This document shows positions 9,234-17,394 of a stretch of 43,336 bases of DNA, piece by piece. A program made the position numbers and the translations under genes. Position 1 is the stretch's first letter; the number at the start of each line of letters is the position of its first letter. A model generated the notes under the pieces. That model was not told the DNA's origin. It saw nothing but the letters and a program-made list of their open reading frames with translations, and ran no database searches. This DNA comes from an uncultured Clostridia bacterium. Its GTDB lineage: Bacteria > Bacillota > Clostridia > Oscillospirales > Oscillospiraceae. The DNA is taken from contig CALADI010000001.1 of NCBI GenBank assembly GCA_937890525.1, positions 1 to 43,336 on the forward strand, given 5' to 3'.

Positions 9234-10216
9234 AGGGTATCCAGACTTCTTTCCGGAAGCTCCGGGAAAAAGCCGCCGGAGCGGCCGCTTTCGGAGTCCT
9301 CCTCAAAATGGTCGTTGGCTGCGTAGTAGCGGTAGTGCAGGGCTTCGCCGCTGACGCCGTAGCGCTGTTTTAGGATCATGATCTCCAATTCCCGGGGATT
9401 TTTTGCCTTCTCTGCATTCAGATCGAAGGTTCGGCTGCCCACGGCACGAAGCTGCATCCCGAGGATCACATCCGCCGCATATTCGATGGCGCCGGACTCC
9501 TTGAAGGCTTCCATGGACACCGGGGCTTGGTAGTTGGTGCGGTTGAAGGCGCTGATGACGAATACGGGGATCTGCCGCCGGGCGGCAAGATCCGTCAGGG
9601 TCTGGATGTTGGAGTCCACCACGGCACGGTCGCTGGTGAGGGGGCCGAGGGCACGGTCTGCCGACAGGATCTGCAAATAGTCCACCATCACCACGGGCTT
9701 GGGGCGGGGGATCTTCTGATCCATGAACCGCTCCACCGCCGCTGCCACATCGGAAGCGGAGTACACCCGTCTGCCCCGCTGGATCACGTACAGGTCTTCG
9801 CATTCCTTTGCCACCTGCTCCCGGGCGGCGGTGATCTTCGCCCACAGCGCCGTGTCTTTCAGAGACTCCGGATCCAGCAGCGCATCGGCGGTGTACCGGG
9901 GATCGCCGGTGTTGAGGTAGAGCCTGCGGCACAGCAGTTTGGAAGCAATGCGGCTTGCGGGCATCTCCATGGAGAAAAACAGCACCGGCGTCCCCTGGGC
10001 GGAAATGCTCTGGGCGATCTGAAGGGCAAAGGTGGATTTTCCCAGATTGGGGATGGCACCCAGCACATACAGCCCGGGGCTGAGTCCGCCCCCCAATGCC
10101 TGATCCAGCCCCGAAAACCCGGTACTGATCCGCCGGGTCATCAGATCGTCCACCATTCCGGGGGAAAACTGCAATATGGTCTCCCGCAGGGAGGTGGGCA
10201 GGTCGTTGTGTTGCAT
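9230..10216 (-). CDS. DnaB-type replicative helicase, RecA-like core only
   Basis: The 328-aa product corresponds to the C-terminal RecA-like motor of DnaB, the hexameric helicase that unwinds DNA at forks. The core opens with R-I-S-T-G-F-S-G-L-D, followed by Walker A GAIPNLGKST (53-62), the F-F-S-M-E-M-P motif (80-86) and Walker B VVMVDYLQIL (175-184). The N-terminal primase-interacting domain of chromosomal DnaB (about 150 residues) is missing, giving an element-type or DnaB_C-only helicase. It is the first gene of the operon, with a good promoter and an AAAGGAGCG ribosome site, and is coupled to the Rep-like gene, which fits replication of a plasmid or integrative element. Confidence 0.85.
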   Translation of the reverse strand: MQHNDLPTSLRETILQFSPGMVDDLMTRRISTGFSGLDQALGGGLSPGLYVLGAIPNLGKSTFALQIAQSISAQGTPVLFFSMEMPASRIASKLLCRRLYLNTGDPRYTADALLDPESLKDTALWAKITAAREQVAKECEDLYVIQRGRRVYSASDVAAAVERFMDQKIPRPKPVVMVDYLQILSADRALGPLTSDRAVVDSNIQTLTDLAARRQIPVFVISAFNRTNYQAPVSMEAFKESGAIEYAADVILGMQLRAVGSRTFDLNAEKAKNPRELEIMILKQRYGVSGEALHYRYYAANDHFEEDSESGRSGGFFPELPERSLDTL

Positions 10217-10262
10217 TCCGGATCGCTCCTTTCACGCCGGGGCAGCCCCCAGTCTTTGTGCC

Positions 10263-10290
10263 ATTGTATCATAGATCCACCGGGATGCAA
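10263..10290 (-). promoter_or_regulatory. Promoter of the DnaB-like/Rep-like operon
   Basis: Minus strand TTGCAT, 16-base spacer, TACAAT, about 45 bases before the ATG at 10216. It faces away from the riboswitch promoter at 10320-10348. Confidence 0.65.
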
Positions 10291-10319
10291 AGCCCTGCGG
10301 GGAACCCATAGCCCGGTGA

Positions 10320-10348
10320 TTGACAAAATCCCATCCGAGGATTATACT
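10320..10348 (+). promoter_or_regulatory. Promoter of the cobalamin-riboswitch operon
   Basis: TTGACA, 17-base spacer, TATACT. The predicted start is about 12 bases before the riboswitch P1 stem. Confidence 0.88.
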
Positions 10349-10366
10349 ATACAAGAAGTGAATACG

Positions 10367-10552
10367 GCATTCGAGTGCTGCCGGTCCTGTTGGGGATCGG
10401 TGGAGAATAGTGAATCCGGTCAGAACCCGGAACGGTACCGCCACTGTATGCGCGGAGGTCCTGCACAAGGCGAAAGCCAGCCATTGGGAGCGATTCCTGA
10501 GAAGGCGGTGCAGCGGCTGAGGAGGCGCGAGTCAGGAGACCTGCTTGAATGT
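10367..10552 (+). ncRNA. Cobalamin (B12) riboswitch
   Basis: The RNA contains the conserved core expected of this class: GAATCCGGTCAGAACCCGG, the GCCACTGTATGCG segment, GCGAAAGCCAGCC and the B12 box AGTCAGGAGACCTGC near 10531. The ends pair as a P1 stem (GCATTCGAG with CTTGAATGT). With ligand bound, such RNAs generally favour the downstream terminator and shut the operon down when cobalamin is plentiful. It controls the chelatase/transport operon that follows. Confidence 0.95.
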
Positions 10553-10614
10553 TTTCGTCTATGCACTCTCGAGTCAGGAGGAGTAGGCATCTTTGTGTGT
10601 TTTGCGGGAATTCG

Positions 10615-10649
10615 GCCGCGGCAGTCCATTGGGGCTGCCGCGGCTTTTT
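10615..10649 (+). terminator. Riboswitch expression-platform terminator
   Basis: A 10-bp perfect GC stem (GCCGCGGCAG/CTGCCGCGGC) with T5, located between the B12 aptamer and the first gene. This implies transcriptional attenuation rather than translational control. Confidence 0.9.
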
Positions 10650-10747
10650 CGATTCCTGCCGCTTTTTGGGCGGTTCCTCCCGAATAGTTGGATTTTCAGG
10701 GCAATGCCCGGAAAATATATTTTGCTGATGATTTGGAGGAATCACAC

Positions 10748-11986
10748 ATGAAGTTCAAGAGAATGTCTGCGGCGGTTGCAGCCGTACTGACCATGGCCAT
10801 GCTGGCGGGCTGCGGCGCGTCCGGCGAGACCCCCACCACCGAGGTTACCCAGCCCACCGAGACGGTGAGCACTCAGCCCACCACCCCCGAAACCACGGAA
10901 AATGCCGATCAGGCAGCCGCCGACCGGGTGGCGCAGATGATCGACGCCATCTATGTGCAGCAGCGCAATGAAAATACCGATCAGCAGTGCCTGGATGCAA
11001 AGCAGAGCTGGGATGCCCTTACCGATGCCCAGAAGGAACTGGTGGAAGGCGAGAATGCAGACCCCGATTACTTCGGCAGAGACACCGGCGATGCATCTAA
11101 GGATGACCCCCGCAACGGCGATGAGATCGGGGAGAAGGAGATCCTGGTAGTCAGCTTCGGCACCTCCTTCAATGACAGCCGGGTGCAGGACATCAAGTCC
11201 ATCGAGGATGCGCTGCAGCAGGCGTTCCCGGAGTGGTCTGTCCGCCGGGCGTTCACCGCTCAGATCATCATCAACCATGTCCAGTCCCGTGACGGCGAGA
11301 AGATCGACAACATGGAGCAGGCGCTGGAGCGTGCCGTGGCCAATGGGGTCAAGGAGCTGGTGGTACAGCCCACCCATCTGATGCACGGCGCAGAGTATGA
11401 CGAGATGATGGCGGTGCTGGATACCTACCGCGATCGCATCGAGCACATCGCCGTGGCAGAACCGCTGTTGGGCGAGGTGGGCAGCGATGCCACCGTCATC
11501 AATGCGGATAAGGAAGCCGTTGCCAAGGCTGTGGTGGATGCCGCGGTCAAGGATGCAGGCTTTGCCGATGCGGCGGACGCCGCCCAGAAGGGCACGGCCT
11601 TCGTGCTGCTGGGTCATGGTACCGCCCATGTGGCAAAGGTCAGCTACAGCCAGATGCAGACCCAGATGACCGAGCTGGGCTATGACAATGTATTCATCGG
11701 TACGGTAGAAGGCGAGCCGGAAAGCACCTCCTGCGAGGCGGTGCTGGAAGCCGTTAAAGCTGCCGGCTACAAGCGTGTGGTGCTGCGCCCTCTGATGGTG
11801 GTGGCAGGCGACCACGCCAACAACGATATGGCAGGTGACGACGCCGATTCTTGGAAGAGCATGCTCACCGATGCCGGCTGCTTCGAGGGCGTGGATGCTC
11901 AGATCGCCGGCTTGGGACGGATCGGTCAGATCTGCGACCTGTATATCGCCCATACTCAGACCGCCATGGAAACGCTGGCGGGCTGA
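10748..11986 (+). CDS. Lipid-anchored CbiK-type tetrapyrrole metal chelatase
   Basis: This 412-aa lipoprotein (lipobox L-A-G-C, Cys22) has a Thr/Pro linker, a short helical segment ending in the D-A-L-T-D-A-Q-K-E-L-V phrase common in Firmicutes surface proteins (about 55-100), and a complete class II chelatase domain (about 130-410). CbiK normally puts Co2+ into sirohydrochlorin in the cytoplasm. The metal-site features are present: His210 in VVQPTHLMHGAEY, Glu238 in AEPLLG, His290 in LLGHGTAH, plus the family phrase GDHANNDMAGDD. Export implies it acts on the outer face of the membrane, presumably metallating or stripping an imported tetrapyrrole. The start at 10748 follows TGGAGG; upstream in-frame codons lack a site. 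It is first in the riboswitch operon. Confidence 0.9.
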   Translation: MKFKRMSAAVAAVLTMAMLAGCGASGETPTTEVTQPTETVSTQPTTPETTENADQAAADRVAQMIDAIYVQQRNENTDQQCLDAKQSWDALTDAQKELVEGENADPDYFGRDTGDASKDDPRNGDEIGEKEILVVSFGTSFNDSRVQDIKSIEDALQQAFPEWSVRRAFTAQIIINHVQSRDGEKIDNMEQALERAVANGVKELVVQPTHLMHGAEYDEMMAVLDTYRDRIEHIAVAEPLLGEVGSDATVINADKEAVAKAVVDAAVKDAGFADAADAAQKGTAFVLLGHGTAHVAKVSYSQMQTQMTELGYDNVFIGTVEGEPESTSCEAVLEAVKAAGYKRVVLRPLMVVAGDHANNDMAGDDADSWKSMLTDAGCFEGVDAQIAGLGRIGQICDLYIAHTQTAMETLAG

Positions 11987-12025
11987 TCCCAGTGTAAAAG
12001 CCGGAGACAGAGAGGAGAAACCCGT

Positions 12026-12886
12026 ATGAAAGTGAAGAATCTGATCGCATTGGCACTGACAACGGCGGCGCTGCTCAGCGGCTGCGCCGGGACGGATGCC
12101 CCGGAAACCCAGACGGTACCGTCCACCGAACAGGTGCAGACAGAGCCGGTGCAGACCACCGGCGCGCCGGAAGCGGCGAAGCTGGATCTGGCGGACGGCG
12201 TGTACAGCGTTGCCTTCCATACAGACAGCAGCATGTTCAGAGCCAACGAAGCCCACGACCGCAGAGGTGTGCTCACGGTGAAGGATGGAACCGGCACCCT
12301 GCATATCAGCCTTGGTTCCAAGAATATCGTCAACCTCTATAAGGGGCTGGCGGCGGATGCCCCCGGGGACGAAGCCCATTGGCTCCACCCCACCGTGGAC
12401 ACCGTGACCTACAGCGACGGTCTGACCGAGGAGGTCAACGGCTTTGATGTGGCGGTGGATGCGCTGGATACGGAATTTGACTTGGCGCTGATCGGCAAGA
12501 AGGGCGTATGGTATGACCATAAGGTCAGCGTCAGCGACCCGATCCCCGTGGAATCTCAAGAGCAGACCGTGACGGATGGTGCGTATATCTGCCAAGTGAC
12601 GCTGTCCGGCGGAAGCGGCCGTGCGACGGTGGAAAGCCCTGCGGCGGTGACGGTGGAGGGCGGCAAGATGACTGCCACCATCGTGTGGAGCAGTCCCAAT
12701 TACGAGTATATGCTGGTGGACGATGTGCGCTATGAGCCCATCCAGACCGAGGGCAATTCCACCTTCTGCATCCCCATCCGGCTGGATGAGGATATGGCGG
12801 TGAGCGCATCCACCGTGGCCATGAGCCAGCCCCATCTGGTGGACTATGTGCTGCACTTCAGCGATCTGCGGAGCGTCAACGAATGA
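12026..12886 (+). CDS. Lipoprotein with two NEAT-like beta domains
   Basis: A 286-aa lipoprotein (lipobox L-S-G-C, Cys20) with a Thr/Gln/Pro linker and two repeats that each open with D-G-x-Y. Repeat 1 (about 57-175) contains FHTDSSMFRANEA and VDTVTYSDG. Repeat 2 (about 185-280) contains TIVWSSPNYEYMLVDDVRY, whose Y-x-Y-x-x-x-x-D-x-x-x-Y spacing recalls the heme-binding strand of NEAT domains. I infer that it captures a heme- or corrinoid-like ring at the surface and hands it to the chelatase or to the binding protein. It overlaps the next gene by four bases (ATGA). The NEAT comparison is by pattern, not alignment. Confidence 0.65.
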   Translation: MKVKNLIALALTTAALLSGCAGTDAPETQTVPSTEQVQTEPVQTTGAPEAAKLDLADGVYSVAFHTDSSMFRANEAHDRRGVLTVKDGTGTLHISLGSKNIVNLYKGLAADAPGDEAHWLHPTVDTVTYSDGLTEEVNGFDVAVDALDTEFDLALIGKKGVWYDHKVSVSDPIPVESQEQTVTDGAYICQVTLSGGSGRATVESPAAVTVEGGKMTATIVWSSPNYEYMLVDDVRYEPIQTEGNSTFCIPIRLDEDMAVSASTVAMSQPHLVDYVLHFSDLRSVNE

Positions 12887-14016
12887 AGCGGGTCATCGCC
12901 CTGTGCCTTGCGCTGGTGCTGGCGCTGCCGCTGTGGGGCTGCTCCGGCGACCGGCAGCAGACGGGGCTTGGAAACGGATGGGAGCCGGAACGGAGTATGG
13001 AACTGGAATTTGCCACCCAGTTTGCCGTGGATTATTACCGGGATGGGTTCAAACTGATCTCCTTGGCGGACGGCAGCCGGTTCCTGGTGGTCCCCGAGGG
13101 GAAAGAACCGCCCTCGGGCATCCATCCCGACATCGTGGTGCTGCGCCAGCCCCTTGAGAATCTGTATCTTGCCGCTACGGCATCCATGTGCCTGTTCGAT
13201 GCGCTGGATCGGCTGGACGCAATCCGGCTCTCCGGCACTCGAGCGGAAAGCTGGTATATCGAAAACGCCCGCAAGGCCATGGAGGATGGGCGCATCCTCT
13301 ACGCAGGCAAATACAGCGAGCCGGACTATGAGATGATGGTGCAGCAGCATTGCCCGCTGGCCATCGAGTCCATGATGATCGGTCATGCGTCGGATGTGAA
13401 GGACAAGCTGGAGGAACTGGGCATCCCGGTGTTCATGGATCAGGCCAGCATGGAGCCCCATCCCCTGGGCAGGACGGAGTGGATGAAGGTCTACGCCGCC
13501 ATGCTGAACGAGGAGGAGAAGGCGCAGGCGCTGTTCGATGAGCAGGTGGCGTATCTGGAAGAAGCGGTGCAGACCCAACCCTCCGGGAAAACCGTGGCAT
13601 TCTTCTACATCAGTTCCTCCGGGCAGGTGGTTGCCAGAAAGAGCGGCGACTATGTGACCAAAATGCTGGAACTGGCCGGCGGAGACTATGTGTTCCGGGA
13701 TCTGGGCGATCCCCAGACCAGAACCTCCACGGTGACGCTGGAGATGGAGACTTTCGTGAATGCTGCCAAGGATGCCGACTACATCATCTACAACAGCACC
13801 ATCGGCGGTGAGATCCAAACCATGGAGCAGCTTTTGGAAAAGAGCAGCCTTCTGGCGGAGTTCAAAGCGGTGAAAAACGGCAATGTCTGGTGTACGGAGC
13901 AGAATATGTACCAGCAGACCACTGCCTTGGGACAGATGATCCAGAGTTTCCAGAAGATCTTTTCGGGACAGACCCAAGGGGTGGATTCGCTGCCCTATCT
14001 GTACCGGCTGAAATGA
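12883..14016 (+). CDS. Cobalamin/tetrapyrrole ABC transporter, binding lipoprotein (BtuF-like)
   Basis: A 377-aa lipoprotein (Cys20 in L-W-G-C) of the Peripla_BP_2/BtuF fold: two lobes joined by a long helix (about 205-235, EEEKAQALFDEQVAYLEEA). It would bind the ligand at the cell surface and deliver it to the FecCD-type permease encoded next. Family features are the first-lobe phrase IVVLRQPLENLYLAATA (85-101) and the second-lobe segment KNGNVWCTEQNMYQQ. The operon sits under a cobalamin riboswitch, so a corrinoid is the likely ligand, but heme or another tetrapyrrole cannot be excluded from sequence. It is coupled to the preceding lipoprotein gene. Confidence 0.82.
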   Translation: MKRVIALCLALVLALPLWGCSGDRQQTGLGNGWEPERSMELEFATQFAVDYYRDGFKLISLADGSRFLVVPEGKEPPSGIHPDIVVLRQPLENLYLAATASMCLFDALDRLDAIRLSGTRAESWYIENARKAMEDGRILYAGKYSEPDYEMMVQQHCPLAIESMMIGHASDVKDKLEELGIPVFMDQASMEPHPLGRTEWMKVYAAMLNEEEKAQALFDEQVAYLEEAVQTQPSGKTVAFFYISSSGQVVARKSGDYVTKMLELAGGDYVFRDLGDPQTRTSTVTLEMETFVNAAKDADYIIYNSTIGGEIQTMEQLLEKSSLLAEFKAVKNGNVWCTEQNMYQQTTALGQMIQSFQKIFSGQTQGVDSLPYLYRLK

Positions 14017-14020
14017 ACGA

Positions 14021-14052
14021 CTGCCGCTCCCGGGAAAAGGAGCGGCAGTTTT
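14021..14052 (+). terminator. Intra-operon terminator/attenuator
   Basis: A 10-bp stem CTGCCGCTCC/GGAGCGGCAG with T4, five bases after the binding-protein stop. It probably lowers expression of the permease and ATPase relative to the three lipoproteins; readthrough would supply the downstream genes. Confidence 0.75.
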
Positions 14053-14085
14053 GCCCTGCATCATGGGGCAGGAAAGGCGGGGAAT

Positions 14086-15210
14086 ATGAAATTAGATGAA
14101 AAGCAGCGCCCCGGACTTGCCGGGGCGGCGCTGGGCAATTCCGGGCGGTTTGCGGCGGTGATGATCCTGCTGTCCGTCCTGCTGCTGGTGGCGCTGATCC
14201 TGAATGTGAACATCGGCTCGGTGTCCATCCCCACCGGGGAGATCCTAAAGAAGGTGGGCGCCGCGGTCGGGTACGGCATAGGGAATCTTTTTACAGGCGG
14301 CGGCTTTTCTCAGCAGCTGCAAGAGGTGATGAAGGGCACCACCCAGAGCCAGATCCTCTTTTCCATCCGCATCCCCCGGATGCTGCTGGCGGCGGTGCTG
14401 GGCGGAGCGCTGTCGGTATCCGGCTATCTGCTTCAGGTGTTTTTCCGCAACCCCATTGCAGGCCCCTTTGTGCTGGGGATCTCCTCCGGCGCAAAAATGG
14501 TGGTGGGCATCACCTTGATCTTCCTTGCCCCCTATCTGGGCAGCGTCAGCTCGGTGACGCTGGTGCTGGCGGCTTTTATCGGATCGCTGCTGATCACCTC
14601 GCTGGTGCTGGTATTTGCCCAGAAGGTGCACAGTATGTCCATGCTGCTGGTCATCGGCATCATGGTGGGCTATATCTGCGGTGCGGTGACGGATCTGTGC
14701 ATCACCTTTGCCGATGACCACGATGTGGTGAACCTCACCAACTGGTCTATGGGCACCTTCTCCGGCGCAGGGTGGGACAATGTAAAGACCGCAGCCCTGC
14801 TGTGCATCCCCGGAAGCCTTGGGGCGCTGCTGCTGTCCAAGCCCATCTATGCCTATGCCCTTGGCGAAGGGTATGCCCAGAGCATGGGGGTTCGGGTGAA
14901 GCCCTTCCGGGTGATCCTGATCCTGCTGTCCAGCCTGCTGTCGGCGTGTGTCACGGCGCTGGCAGGCCCCATCTCCTTTGTGGGCATCGCCGTGCCCCAC
15001 ATCACCAAGACGATGCTCAAATCGTCCAAACCTGCCTATGTGATCCCGGCGGTATTCCTGTGCGGGGCGGTATTCTGCGTATTCTGCGACCTCATCGCCC
15101 GAACCATACTGGCGCCCACGGAACTGTCCATCGGCACGGTGACATCGGTGTTCGGTGCGCCGGTGGTGATCTACATGATGGTCAAGCGCCGCCGGGCGCA
15201 GGAGGAGTGA
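14086..15210 (+). CDS. FecCD/BtuC-family ABC permease
   Basis: A 374-aa membrane protein of the FecCD family, dimeric permeases for cobalamin, heme and siderophores. The family marks are R-I-P-R-M-L-L-A-A-V-L-G-G-A near residues 95-108, NPIAGPFVLGISSGA (about 123-137), and GPISFVGIAVPHI (about 294-306), which forms the ATPase-coupling region. About ten hydrophobic segments are visible. The start follows a GGCGGGG-like site. It lies downstream of an attenuator and two bases ahead of the ATPase gene, whose ribosome site is inside this gene's end. Confidence 0.93.
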   Translation: MKLDEKQRPGLAGAALGNSGRFAAVMILLSVLLLVALILNVNIGSVSIPTGEILKKVGAAVGYGIGNLFTGGGFSQQLQEVMKGTTQSQILFSIRIPRMLLAAVLGGALSVSGYLLQVFFRNPIAGPFVLGISSGAKMVVGITLIFLAPYLGSVSSVTLVLAAFIGSLLITSLVLVFAQKVHSMSMLLVIGIMVGYICGAVTDLCITFADDHDVVNLTNWSMGTFSGAGWDNVKTAALLCIPGSLGALLLSKPIYAYALGEGYAQSMGVRVKPFRVILILLSSLLSACVTALAGPISFVGIAVPHITKTMLKSSKPAYVIPAVFLCGAVFCVFCDLIARTILAPTELSIGTVTSVFGAPVVIYMMVKRRRAQEE

Positions 15211-15211
15211 C

Positions 15212-16330
15212 ATGGAACACTATTTTATGACCAGGGATCTGGCGGTGGGCTATGACGGGAACATCCTGATCCGCGACATCAACATCCGTCTAGAGCGGGG
15301 GAAGATCCTGACCCTCATCGGCCCCAACGGCGCAGGAAAGTCCACCATCCTCAAGTCTATTACCCGCCAGTTGCAGACCATCGCAGGAACGGTGGAGGTG
15401 GAGGGCAGCGCCATCGCCCGGTGGAGCCCCAAGACCCTTGCCCAGCGGATGGCAGTGGTGCTCACCCAGCGGATCAGCCCGGAGTTGATGACCTGCGCCC
15501 AAGTGGTGGCCATGGGGCGCTACCCTTACACCAACATGTTCGGTAAGCTGACACCGGAGGACACCACAGCGGTGGAGCAGGCGCTGGAGCAGGTGCACGC
15601 ATTGGAACTTGCCCAGCGGGATTTTATGACCTTGTCCGACGGTCAGCGCCAGCGGATCCTGCTGGCCCGCGCCATCTGCCAAGAGCCGGAGATCATCGTT
15701 CTGGACGAACCTACCGCCTATCTGGACATCCGCTACAAGATCGAGCTGCTGGATATCCTGCGGGAAATGGCACGAAAAAAAGGGGTGACCATCCTCATGT
15801 CCCTCCATGAGATCGACCTTGCCATGAAGGTGTCGGACACCCTGCTGTGCGTCAAGGGGGATACCATCGAGGCATCCGGTGCCCCGGAGGAGATCCTGAA
15901 GGATCACACCATCGAGCGGCTCTACGGCATCCAAAACGGATCGTATAACCTGCTCTTCGGCAGCGTGGAGCTGCCCAAGCCCCAAGGACGCCCGGAGGTG
16001 TTCGTGGTGGGCGGCGGTGGACAGGGGATCGGCTGGTACCGCCAGCTGCAAAAGCGGCAGATCCCCTTCGCCGCCGGGATCCTGTTTGAAAACGATGTGG
16101 AGCATCAGGTGGCACGGGAGCTCAGCGACCATGTGGTCACAGCCCCTGCCTTTGAGCCCATGACCCAAGAGCACTATCAGGCGGCGGCGAAGCTGCTGGA
16201 GGGCTGCCGTCAGGTGATCGACGCAGGCGCTCCCGTGGGGACGCTGAACCGGTTCAATGGGGCGCTGCTGGAACTGGCCCGGCGCAGATCCATCCCCATC
16301 CTCCGGGGCAGCCCGGCACAGCAACCATAG
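15212..16330 (+). CDS. FecE/BtuD-type ABC ATPase with C-terminal extension
   Basis: The first 255 residues are an ABC ATPase: Walker A GPNGAGKST (37-45), a Q-loop around Q86, signature LSDGQ (141-145, a variant of LSGGQ) and Walker B IIVLDEPT (161-168), with the switch His in SLHEIDLA. It should power the FecCD permease. About 110 further residues follow (about 262-372), starting VFVVGGGGQGIGWYRQL and including GILFENDVEHQVARELS. This has a Rossmann-like look and recurs, as I recall, on ATPases of Clostridia corrinoid/siderophore systems; its role is unknown to me. The site AGGAGG lies six bases before ATG. Confidence 0.92.
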   Translation: MEHYFMTRDLAVGYDGNILIRDINIRLERGKILTLIGPNGAGKSTILKSITRQLQTIAGTVEVEGSAIARWSPKTLAQRMAVVLTQRISPELMTCAQVVAMGRYPYTNMFGKLTPEDTTAVEQALEQVHALELAQRDFMTLSDGQRQRILLARAICQEPEIIVLDEPTAYLDIRYKIELLDILREMARKKGVTILMSLHEIDLAMKVSDTLLCVKGDTIEASGAPEEILKDHTIERLYGIQNGSYNLLFGSVELPKPQGRPEVFVVGGGGQGIGWYRQLQKRQIPFAAGILFENDVEHQVARELSDHVVTAPAFEPMTQEHYQAAAKLLEGCRQVIDAGAPVGTLNRFNGALLELARRRSIPILRGSPAQQP

Positions 16331-16333
16331 CCG

Positions 16334-17236
16334 TCAACGGGGGGCATCCTCCCCGGCGCAGCGGCTGCGCCGCTGATATTCGGTGGGGGACAGCAGAGTG
16401 TATCGCCGGAACACCACGCTGAAATAGTCGCTGCCGGAAAACCCCAGCGCCATGGCGGTATCCGTCACATTCCATCCTTGATCCAGCAGAGCCTTTGCCT
16501 GCTGGATCTTGTGGTAATTGATGTAATTTCTGGGCCCTGTGCCCATCTGGGCTTTGAATTTCTCCTTGAACCGGGAGGCGGACAGGGATGCTTCCGACGC
16601 CAGCTCCTCGATGGTGATCCGCTCGTGGATATGGCTGCGGACATAGGCGGCGGCACGGGCGATATCCGGGCTGACCCGGGAGCCGGGGAGGGCGGCGTCA
16701 TGGAGGATCTGGCACAAAATGGCGGTGAGCAGGGCACTGCCCCGGAGACGCCCAAGGGGATCGCCCCCGTACAGATCGGCAAAGGCCGCCTTGAACAGCC
16801 CCTCCGCCGCCGGATCCATCCGCACCACCCGGCAGTCCAATCCCGACAGAGCGGCGATCAGCTTCCGGGCAAACGCTCCCTCCAACCCCAGCATCCCCTC
16901 CGGGCATCGGACATCCAACTGAAACCAGTACATCCGGTGCAGAGACATGGGGGCATTGCCCGTGTCGTGGATCTCATCGGGGAAGGTGAGGAACAGATCC
17001 CCGCCGGACAGATCGTAGCGCCGGTGATCCACATGGAAGGTGAGATTCCCCTGCACCACATAGGTGAACTCAAAGCAGTCCCGATGGTAGTGAGGGGGCA
17101 GGGGTGCGGTGGCATGGGAGGTGTTGTGACAGCCGATCATCCGCAGTCCGGGGATGCCGTGGCGGTCATAGGTGAGGATCTTCCGCTCCCGGGTGTCGAG
17201 GGCTTGATCGAACCATGGGATAGGCTGCTGTGTCAT
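16334..17236 (-). CDS. AraC-family transcriptional regulator (cupin sensor)
   Basis: A 300-aa regulator with an N-terminal cupin (about 45-125; H-Y-H-R-D-C-F-E at 49-56 and the G-G-D-L-F strand) and a C-terminal double helix-turn-helix (about 195-295). The second unit carries the AraC signature region VTDTAMALGFSGSDYFSVVFRRY. It is divergent from the D-lyxose isomerase and kinase genes across 158 bases and probably switches them on when its sugar is present. The intergenic A/T-rich part contains TATAAC- and ATGATATAG-like boxes, but no clear -35. AAGGAGG precedes the ATG. Its stop is only four bases from the convergent ATPase gene, with no terminator between. Confidence 0.93.
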   Translation of the reverse strand: MTQQPIPWFDQALDTRERKILTYDRHGIPGLRMIGCHNTSHATAPLPPHYHRDCFEFTYVVQGNLTFHVDHRRYDLSGGDLFLTFPDEIHDTGNAPMSLHRMYWFQLDVRCPEGMLGLEGAFARKLIAALSGLDCRVVRMDPAAEGLFKAAFADLYGGDPLGRLRGSALLTAILCQILHDAALPGSRVSPDIARAAAYVRSHIHERITIEELASEASLSASRFKEKFKAQMGTGPRNYINYHKIQQAKALLDQGWNVTDTAMALGFSGSDYFSVVFRRYTLLSPTEYQRRSRCAGEDAPR

Positions 17237-17394
17237 GGGGATGACCTCCTTGCTGTCTTAGATTTCGTACGACATTCGTTCTTGCAAGCAATACAGAACA
17301 AAAGATGATATAGTTTCAATATAACAGCTGCCCCACGAAGAAGCAATGCTGATTTTGAAAAACCATCATAAAATCTTGTCAGGAGGATCTGATC

